NCBI GenBank assembly: GCA_947453015.1
Contig: CANGFL010000117.1
Coordinates: 1-5,395, forward strand
Source of the DNA: Oxalobacteraceae bacterium
GTDB taxonomy: Bacteria; Pseudomonadota; Gammaproteobacteria; Burkholderiales; Burkholderiaceae_D
Direction of reading: 5' to 3'
DNA: 5,395 nt
Shown here: piece by piece, positions 1 through 5,395 of the stretch
How the letters are laid out: each line of letters opens with the position of its first letter
Position numbering within the stretch: the stretch's first letter is position 1
The notes under the pieces: model-generated
Databases searched by the model: none
Told to the model about the DNA's origin: nothing
What the model saw: only the letters and a program-made list of their open reading frames with translations
Made by a program: the position numbers and the translations under genes

Positions 1-2
1 CA

Positions 3-1064
3 CTGGATGATTTCTACTATCTCTCGCGTACCACCATGGTTAAAGACGAAGCTCATTTCGATAAATTCGACCAAGCGTTTGGCAGTTATTTTCATGGCGT
101 TGAAACGCTGTTTGAAAAAAACCCAGAGATACCGCTCGACTGGCTAATGAAACGTCTGCAACGCGAATTAACGCCTGAACAAAAAGCGCAATTGGAAAAA
201 TTCGGCTACGACAAGTTGATGGACCGATTGAAGGAGCTTTTAGACGAGCAAAAAGCACGGCATGAAGGCGGAAATAAGTGGATAGGTACCGGGGGCACCT
301 CGCCCTTTGGTAATGGCGGACAGAATCCCGAAGGCATACGCATCGGTGGCGAAGGTGGCAACCGCACCGCAGTCAAAGTATGGGAGTCCCGCACCTATCG
401 TGATTACGACAGTGAACGTGAATTAGGTACGCGAAATATCAAAGTTGCGCTGCGCCGACTACGCAAATTTGCGCGTGAAGGCGCACAAGATGAATTAGCG
501 TTAGACGATACCATCCGCGCCACAGCGAACAATGCAGGCTGGTTGGATCTGGTGATGCAACCAGAGCGTAAAAACAAGGTCAAAGTACTGATGCTGATGG
601 ATGTAGGTGGCAGCATGGATGATCACATTGCGCGTGTTGAGGAATTATTTTCAGCGGCAAAGACAGAATTCAAAAATATGGAATTCTTCTATTTTCATAA
701 CTGCTTATATGAAACGCTATGGAAAAATAATCGGCGCCGTCATGCTGAACGCTTTGCAAGCTGGGACGTTCTGCGCAAATACCCGCCCGATACCAAACTG
801 ATTTTTGTCGGCGATGCCACCATGAGCCCGTATGAAATCGTGCAAGCTGGCGGCTCAGTTGAATATCACAATGAAGAAGCTGGGGCCGTTTGGCTGCAGC
901 GCTTCGCGAATCAGTTTCCAAAATTTGTCTGGCTCAATCCAGAACCTGAAGGGCTATGGCAATATCGCCAATCCGTCACCATCATCAAACAGATTATGGG
1001 CCAGCGCATGTACCCCATCACCATGGAAGGTTTGGAGCGGGCCATGCAAATGCTCTCCAAATGA
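3..1064 (+). CDS. VWA domain-containing protein, CoxE-like (COG3825 type), 5' end cut by window edge
   Basis: This is a probable cytoplasmic VWA-domain protein of unknown exact role. In related systems such proteins pair with MoxR-type AAA+ ATPases and may help assemble or activate metal enzymes; that role is inferred from the family only. The frame is open from base 3 and reads LDDFYYLSRTTMVKDEAHF, which is family-like sequence. The ATG at 36 is therefore an internal Met, and the true start lies left of the window, probably about 40 residues away. The order is: a charged helical N-terminal region; a glycine-rich linker at about 267-362 containing WIGTGGTSPFG; the segment ELGTRNIKVALRRLRKFARE; then the VWA fold. 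The metal-site (MIDAS) motif at 600-614 reads DVGGS rather than the classical DxSxS. Further VWA strands are HNCLYETLW (696-722) and LIFVGDATMSP (798-830). The stop is TGA at 1062-1064. No signal peptide or membrane segment is seen in the visible part. The family call is strong; the function is unknown. Confidence 0.9.
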   Translation: MDDFYYLSRTTMVKDEAHFDKFDQAFGSYFHGVETLFEKNPEIPLDWLMKRLQRELTPEQKAQLEKFGYDKLMDRLKELLDEQKARHEGGNKWIGTGGTSPFGNGGQNPEGIRIGGEGGNRTAVKVWESRTYRDYDSERELGTRNIKVALRRLRKFAREGAQDELALDDTIRATANNAGWLDLVMQPERKNKVKVLMLMDVGGSMDDHIARVEELFSAAKTEFKNMEFFYFHNCLYETLWKNNRRRHAERFASWDVLRKYPPDTKLIFVGDATMSPYEIVQAGGSVEYHNEEAGAVWLQRFANQFPKFVWLNPEPEGLWQYRQSVTIIKQIMGQRMYPITMEGLERAMQMLSK

Positions 1065-1224
1065 TGCCACTTCAACCATGCTACTTACCCCTAACCGCTG
1101 GCTGAAAAATAAATTTTTAGCTTAATTCAAACCGAACGACGAACAAGCCCGAAAAATTCATTAGAATGCCGGGGATTTTTTACGTTTGGCACACCAGTCA
1201 ATCACACTCACTCTTAGTCTACGC
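1065..1224. other. Intergenic gap between the VWA gene and parE
   Basis: This is a 160-bp AT-rich spacer. It must hold the parE-parC promoter unless those genes are read from upstream. A TAGAAT hexamer at 1162-1167 resembles a sigma-70 -10 box, but nothing close to TTGACA sits 16-18 bp upstream (bases around 1138-1145 read GACGAAC). A GGGGA at 1171-1175 lies 10 bases before a TTG codon in frame with parE. A near-palindrome at 1101-1121 is listed separately. No RNA gene or small protein gene is evident. Confidence 0.6.
1101..1121. repeat. Short AT-rich near-palindrome after the VWA gene
   Basis: The arms GCTGAAAAAT (1101-1110) and ATTTTTAGC (1113-1121) are inverted copies with one bulged G and a 2-base centre. 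It starts 37 bases past the VWA stop codon. It could be a weak transcription terminator or a binding site for a dimeric regulator. The stem has only two to three G-C pairs, the loop is too tight for a standard hairpin, and no clean T-run follows, so a strong intrinsic terminator is unlikely. Chance occurrence in AT-rich DNA is also possible. Confidence 0.3.
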
Positions 1225-3216
1225 ATGGCAAGCAAAAAACCTGAATACAGCGAATCATCTATCCGCGTCCTGAAAGGACTCGAACCCGTCAAGCAGCGGC
1301 CCGGTATGTATACCCGGACTGAGAATCCGCTGCATATCATTCAAGAGGTAATAGACAATGCCTCCGACGAAGCCTTAGGAGGCTTCGGAAAAAACATCAT
1401 CGTCACCTTACACAAAGACGGTAGCGTCAGTGTCGAAGATGATGGTCGTGGTATTCCGGTGGGTATGCACCCCGAAGAAAAGGTACCTACGGTCGAAATC
1501 GTATTTACACGCCTGCATGCAGGCGGCAAATTCGATAAAGGCTCGGGCGGTGCTTACGCTTTCTCAGGTGGCTTGCATGGTGTTGGCGTGTCAGTCACGA
1601 ATGCCCTGTCAGTTAAATTAGAGATTACTGTCTGGCGCAAAGACGATAAAGGGAACGGTGTACATACACTCGCCTTTTCTGGCGGCGACGTCACCTCAAA
1701 ACTCAAATCACGTGCTGCCGGTAAAGACGATAAAAAATCGGGCACACGCGTTACCGTCTGGCCTGATCCAAAATATTTTGATTCCTCCGTCATTCCTATC
1801 GGTGACTTGCAGCGACTATTACGTTCAAAAGCGGTGCTGCTACCTGGAGTGAAAGTCACCTTCATCCAAGAAAAATCCGGCGATCAGCAAACATGGTTAT
1901 ACGAACAAGGCTTGCGCGGTTATCTGAATGAGGCCTTGGCGCAAGGTGGTAGCAGTGACACTTTAATCCCACTCTTCGAAGCTGAGCAATATGCACTCGG
2001 CGATGCCGAAGGTTTTGCCGAAGGTGAAGGTGCCGCTTGGGTAGTAGCGTGGACTGAAGACGGTGCGATCGTGCGCGAATCGTATGTGAACCTGATCCCT
2101 ACGCCAGCAGGCGGCACACATGAATCCGGTTTGCGTGAAGGCTTATTTTCAGCAGTAAAAAATTTCGTAGAGATGCATTCTTTGCTACCTAAAGGCGTCA
2201 AGCTTTTACCCGAAGATGTATTCGCACGTGCTTCCTTTGTACTATCTGCCAAAGTACTCGACCCACAGTTTCAAGGGCAAATCAAAGAACGACTTAACTC
2301 ACGTGATGCGGTACGTTTAGTTGGTGGATATTCGCGCACAGCACTTGATCTCTGGCTGAATCAACATGTCGATTACGGCAAAAAACTGGCAGAGCTGGTT
2401 ATACGCCAAGCACAAAGCCGACTGCGATCAGCACAAAAAGTCGAAAAGAAAAAATCATCGGGTGTTGCTGTATTGCCTGGCAAATTGACTGACTGCGAAT
2501 CAACCGATCTGACCCGTAATGAAATTTTCTTAGTTGAGGGTGATTCCGCTGGCGGCTCAGCCAAGATGGGACGCGACAAAGAATTCCAAGCTATTCTTCC
2601 ATTGCGCGGCAAAGTATTAAATGCGTGGGAGACCGAACGCGATCGATTATTTGCCAATAATGAGATCCACGATATCGCTGTAGCGATTGGCGTCGACCCG
2701 CATGGCAAATCGGATAATCCCGATTTATCCGGTTTGCGCTATGGCCGTATTTGTATTTTGTCTGATGCGGACGTTGATGGCTCGCATATCCAAGTCTTGC
2801 TGTTGACGCTGTTTTTCAAGCACTTCCCCAAGTTGATCGATCACGGACATATTCATATTGCCCGTCCACCGCTGTATCGTGTTGATGCTCCTGCACGTGG
2901 GAAAAAACCTGCGCAAAAAATTTATGCGTTAGATGAAGGTGAACTAACGGCTGTAGAAGATAAATTACGCAAGGATGGCGTAAAAGATGGCGCGTGGAAT
3001 ATCGCACGCTTCAAAGGTTTGGGTGAAATGAGTGCAGAACAATTGTGGGAAACCACGATGAATCCCGATACACGTCGCCTGCTACCCGTCAGCATTGGTG
3101 AGCTGGGTCAAAAAGCCTCGGAAGATCGCTTCACTATGTTGATGGGCAAAGGCGAAGCCGCTGCTCGACGTTCTTGGTTAGAAGAACACGGCAATGAAGT
3201 TGACGCTGATATCTAA
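1225..3216 (+). CDS. parE: DNA topoisomerase IV subunit B (ParE), complete, 663 aa
   Basis: This is the ATPase subunit of topoisomerase IV, which works with ParC to pass one DNA duplex through another and unlink replicated chromosomes. The GHKL ATPase domain comes first: E41 and N45 in QEVIDNASDEA, D72 in EDDGRGIP, and the glycine loop GGLHGVGVS at 115-123. The transducer domain follows, with its switch lysine K354 in GQIKERLNSR, where the family usually has QTK. The TOPRIM domain carries E438 in VEGDSAGGSAK, PLRGKVLN (459-466) and the metal-binding DADVD at 514-518. The conserved RFKGLGEM (595-602) and a C-terminal tail ending in WLEEHGNEVDADI complete it. The protein lacks the ~170-residue insert of proteobacterial GyrB, and parC follows, so it is ParE rather than GyrB. 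The ATG at 1225 gives a family-like MASKKPEYSESS start but has no clear Shine-Dalgarno. An in-frame TTG at 1186 would add 13 residues and has GGGGA 10 bases upstream. The stop is TAA at 3214-3216. Confidence 0.97.
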   Translation: MASKKPEYSESSIRVLKGLEPVKQRPGMYTRTENPLHIIQEVIDNASDEALGGFGKNIIVTLHKDGSVSVEDDGRGIPVGMHPEEKVPTVEIVFTRLHAGGKFDKGSGGAYAFSGGLHGVGVSVTNALSVKLEITVWRKDDKGNGVHTLAFSGGDVTSKLKSRAAGKDDKKSGTRVTVWPDPKYFDSSVIPIGDLQRLLRSKAVLLPGVKVTFIQEKSGDQQTWLYEQGLRGYLNEALAQGGSSDTLIPLFEAEQYALGDAEGFAEGEGAAWVVAWTEDGAIVRESYVNLIPTPAGGTHESGLREGLFSAVKNFVEMHSLLPKGVKLLPEDVFARASFVLSAKVLDPQFQGQIKERLNSRDAVRLVGGYSRTALDLWLNQHVDYGKKLAELVIRQAQSRLRSAQKVEKKKSSGVAVLPGKLTDCESTDLTRNEIFLVEGDSAGGSAKMGRDKEFQAILPLRGKVLNAWETERDRLFANNEIHDIAVAIGVDPHGKSDNPDLSGLRYGRICILSDADVDGSHIQVLLLTLFFKHFPKLIDHGHIHIARPPLYRVDAPARGKKPAQKIYALDEGELTAVEDKLRKDGVKDGAWNIARFKGLGEMSAEQLWETTMNPDTRRLLPVSIGELGQKASEDRFTMLMGKGEAAARRSWLEEHGNEVDADI

Positions 3217-3280
3217 GCCGACTGCACACAATCACAATCATCAAGAAAACATTACTCGTCTCGGATAGTTAAAAAATACT
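3217..3280. other. parE-parC spacer
   Basis: These 64 bases lie between the parE stop and the parC start. They contain no stem-loop with a T-run, which favours read-through from parE into parC. The bases before the parC ATG are A-rich (GTTAAAAAATACT) with only a GGA about 15 bases upstream, too distant for a good Shine-Dalgarno. Translation of parC may therefore rely on the A-rich leader; this is inference. Confidence 0.5.
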
Positions 3281-5395
3281 ATGGCTGACCAAACCAATCT
3301 CTTTGAAGCCGCTGCTGATAACGGTGGAGAATCTCTAGCACTTGCCACCTTTGCTGAGCGCGCTTATCTCGATTATGCGATTTCGGTGGTTAAAGGTCGT
3401 GCGCTACCTGATGTATGCGATGGCCAAAAGCCAGTGCAGCGTCGAATTTTGTATGCCATGAATCAGCTGCGCTTAGATCCAACAGCTAAGCCACGTAAAT
3501 CAGCAGCAGTAGTCGGTGATGTATTAGGTAAATTACATCCCCATGGAGACCAATCGGTGTATGACGCCATGGTTCGAATGGCGCAAGATTTTTCATTGCG
3601 TTATCCACTGGTTGATGGTCACGGTAATTTTGGTTCTCGCGATGGCGATGGTGCCGCAGCGATGCGCTATACCGAAGCACGACTAACACCCATCTCGCAA
3701 TTGCTACTTGATGAAATCGATATGGGCACGGTGGATTTTTCACCTAACTATGATGGATCGAGTGAAGAACCTAAGCTACTACCAGCGCGACTCCCATTTG
3801 CTCTACTCAATGGTGCATCAGGTATCGCAGTGGGTATGGCGACTGAAATCCCTTCGCACAATCTGAATGAAGTCGCGGCAGCAGCGATGGCAGTCATCAA
3901 GCAACCAAAAATTTCACATGACGAATTAATGGCGCTAATACCCGGCCCGGATTTTCCTGGCGGTGGGCAAATCATCACATCGAAATCGACTATCTCGGAA
4001 ATTTATCAATCAGGACGCGGCAGTATCAAAGTCCGCGCCCGTTGGAAAATTGAAGATCTCGCTCGTGGTCAATGGCAATTAGTCGTGACTGAATTACCAC
4101 CGGGGACGTCGTCACAAAAAATTCTGGAAGAGATAGAAGAACTTACCAACCCTAAAGTTAAGCTCGGCAAAAAAAGTTTAACGCCTGATCAGCTGGGAAA
4201 TAAACAAACGATTCTTTCTGTATTAGATACCGTGCGCGATGAATCAGGACGCGAAGCGGCTGTACGTTTGGTATTTGAACCCAAATCAAAGAACCAAGAT
4301 CAGGAAGAATTTAGTAATCTTTTATTAGCTCATACCTCATTAGAAAATAGTGTGGGCGTGAATTTTGTGATGATAGGTGCAGATGGCCGTCCACGACAAA
4401 AAGGGATAGGCGAAATTCTGCGTGAATGGGTGGGCTTTCGTTTTGACACAGTCACGCGCCGAACTCAGCATCGCTTAGGTAAGGTTGACGATCGTATTCA
4501 TATTCTCGAGGGCAGAGAAGCAGTTCTCCTGAATATCGACAAGGTCATCAAAATCATTCGTGAATCCGATGAGCCTAAACCTGCGCTGATGAAAGCGTTT
4601 AAATTATCTGAGCGCCAGGCAGAAGATATTCTCGAGATCCGCTTGCGCCAGCTAGCGCGACTGGAAGCGATCAAAGTACAACAAGAACTCTCTGAGCTAC
4701 GTAAAGAAAAGAAAACTCTGCAAGAGCTACTCGACAACCCATCGTCGATGAAAAAACTCTTGATTAAAGAGATAGAAACAGATGCAAAAACCTACGGTGA
4801 CAAACGCCGCACCTTAATCAAGGTGGCGGAAAAAGCGGTCGCTGAAGTCAAAATTATTGATGAGCCAGTGACAGTCATCATTTCTCAAAAAGGTTGGGTG
4901 CGCGCACGCCAAGCTCATGGGCATGATGCTGCACAATTTAGCTTCAAGGCCGGTGATGCTTTATATGCGACTTTTGAATGCCGCACTACGGACAATGTAT
5001 TGGCTTTTGGATCGAACGGACGCGTGTACACCATCGCAGTGGCTCAATTGCCGGGTGCGCGCGGTGATGGCGTACCGCTCACAACACTGGCTGAAGTCGA
5101 AACCGGAACACGATTAGTTCATTATTTTGTAGGCTTAACGGATACCACGTTGTTACTGGCGTCGACCGGCGGCTTTGGATTTGCTGCCAAAGTCGGTGAC
5201 ATGATCAGCCGCCAAAAAGCCGGCAAAGCATTTATGGCGATGGATGAAGGTGATGAACCGGTTCGACCCAGTGTGATCGTCAAGGGCGCTAGCGCGTTAG
5301 CTTGTCTTTCTGAGCAAGGTCGGATGCTGGTGTTTGGCTTAGATGAAATTAAAACGCAATCGGGTGGTGGTCGCGGCGTAACCTTGATGGATCTC
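3281..5395 (+). CDS. parC: DNA topoisomerase IV subunit A (ParC), 3' end cut by window edge
   Basis: This is the DNA-cleaving subunit of topoisomerase IV, partner of ParE. From ATG 3281 the frame reads 705 codons without a stop to the last base. E. coli ParC has 752 residues, so only about 60-70 should be missing. The N-terminal region has [17 protein letters not shown] and [11 protein letters not shown]. The winged-helix domain holds the catalytic pair R129-Y130 in [10 protein letters not shown], where Y130 matches E. coli Tyr120 and forms the phosphotyrosyl link to DNA. The DNA-intercalating Ile is I182 in [10 protein letters not shown]. The tower and the coiled-coil gate follow; the gate carries [16 protein letters not shown] (about 450-465). 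The C-terminal pinwheel starts near residue 525 and has ParC-type blade loops ([22 protein letters not shown]) and no GyrA-box QRRGGKG, which separates it from GyrA. In the quinolone-binding helix the sequence is [13 protein letters not shown]91 replaces the serine equivalent to E. coli Ser80, and D95 replaces Glu84. The N-terminus is about 10 residues longer than in E. coli. Confidence 0.97.
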   Translation, partial: MADQTNLFEAAADNGGESLALATFAERAYLDYAISVVKGRALPDVCDGQKPVQRRILYAMNQLRLDPTAKPRKSAAVVGDVLGKLHPHGDQSVYDAMVRMAQDFSLRYPLVDGHGNFGSRDGDGAAAMRYTEARLTPISQLLLDEIDMGTVDFSPNYDGSSEEPKLLPARLPFALLNGASGIAVGMATEIPSHNLNEVAAAAMAVIKQPKISHDELMALIPGPDFPGGGQIITSKSTISEIYQSGRGSIKVRARWKIEDLARGQWQLVVTELPPGTSSQKILEEIEELTNPKVKLGKKSLTPDQLGNKQTILSVLDTVRDESGREAAVRLVFEPKSKNQDQEEFSNLLLAHTSLENSVGVNFVMIGADGRPRQKGIGEILREWVGFRFDTVTRRTQHRLGKVDDRIHILEGREAVLLNIDKVIKIIRESDEPKPALMKAFKLSERQAEDILEIRLRQLARLEAIKVQQELSELRKEKKTLQELLDNPSSMKKLLIKEIETDAKTYGDKRRTLIKVAEKAVAEVKIIDEPVTVIISQKGWVRARQAHGHDAAQFSFKAGDALYATFECRTTDNVLAFGSNGRVYTIAVAQLPGARGDGVPLTTLAEVETGTRLVHYFVGLTDTTLLLASTGGFGFAAKVGDMISRQKAGKAFMAMDEGDEPVRPSVIVKGASALACLSEQGRMLVFGLDEIKTQSGGGRGVTLMDL

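Noticed and set aside
36..38. ATG as the start of the VWA gene
   Set aside because: The frame is open upstream to the window edge and encodes family-like residues (LDDFYYLSRTT), so the gene begins outside the window.
832..1125. A 97-codon + strand open frame overlapping the end of the VWA gene
   Set aside because: It lies mostly inside the VWA gene in another frame, and its product has no recognisable protein features.
1162..1167. TAGAAT as a -10 promoter box for parE
   Set aside because: It matches five of six consensus bases, but no acceptable -35 box is found at the right spacing, and such hexamers are common in AT-rich spacers.
1151..1181. Possible hairpin between AAAAATTC and the GGGGATTTTTT stretch, read as a terminator
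   Set aside because: The pairing is nearly all A-T with wobbles, the loop is long, and it sits close to the parE start where a terminator makes little sense.
1920..2708. Two - strand open frames of about 110 codons opposite parE (1920-2252 and 2373-2708)
   Set aside because: They are antisense to conserved ParE coding sequence, serine-rich and low in structure, as expected of shadow frames.
1225..3216. Alternative identity as gyrB, with the downstream gene as gyrA
   Set aside because: The B subunit lacks the proteobacterial GyrB insert, the A subunit lacks a GyrA box and has ParC-type blades, and the two genes are adjacent as parE-parC.
4917..5117. A 66-codon + strand open frame within parC
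   Set aside because: It is out of frame with a well-conserved ParC C-terminal domain and has no independent support.

Overview
The window carries three protein-coding genes, all on the + strand, and two of them run off its edges. From left to right they are: the C-terminal ~353 residues of a von Willebrand factor A (VWA) domain protein of the CoxE-like/COG3825 type (3..1064); a complete parE for topoisomerase IV subunit B (1225..3216); and a parC for topoisomerase IV subunit A (3281 to the window end). The parC frame has no stop codon in this window: 705 codons read through cleanly, and the last ~60-70 residues and the stop lie beyond base 5395.

The organism is most likely a betaproteobacterium. 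The ParE and ParC sequences match what I remember of Burkholderiales and relatives. Signs include a ParE that opens with a MASKKP-type start followed by YSESSIRVLKGLEPVKQRPGM, the ParC stretch [12 protein letters not shown], and the VWA protein's LDDFYYLSRTT and WIGTGGTSPFG segments. Base composition looks close to 50% GC by eye, which is lower than Burkholderia or Bordetella. That would suit a moderate-GC lineage, for example among the Oxalobacteraceae, but the genus cannot be fixed from this sequence.

ParE and ParC together form the A2B2 topoisomerase IV, an ATP-driven type IIA enzyme that unlinks daughter chromosomes. parE and parC are 64 bp apart with no visible terminator between them, so they are probably co-transcribed. 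The 160-bp gap before parE is the likeliest place for their promoter, but no convincing promoter is visible. The VWA protein has no known link to topoisomerase IV. Proteins of its family usually sit beside a MoxR-type AAA+ ATPase, which would lie upstream of this window.

I found no RNA gene, mobile element, CRISPR array or phage signature, and no sign of an undescribed system. This is an ordinary housekeeping region. The points most worth checking are a glutamine in ParC at the position of the quinolone-binding serine, an isoleucine within the ParE QTK loop, and an unsettled ParE start codon.
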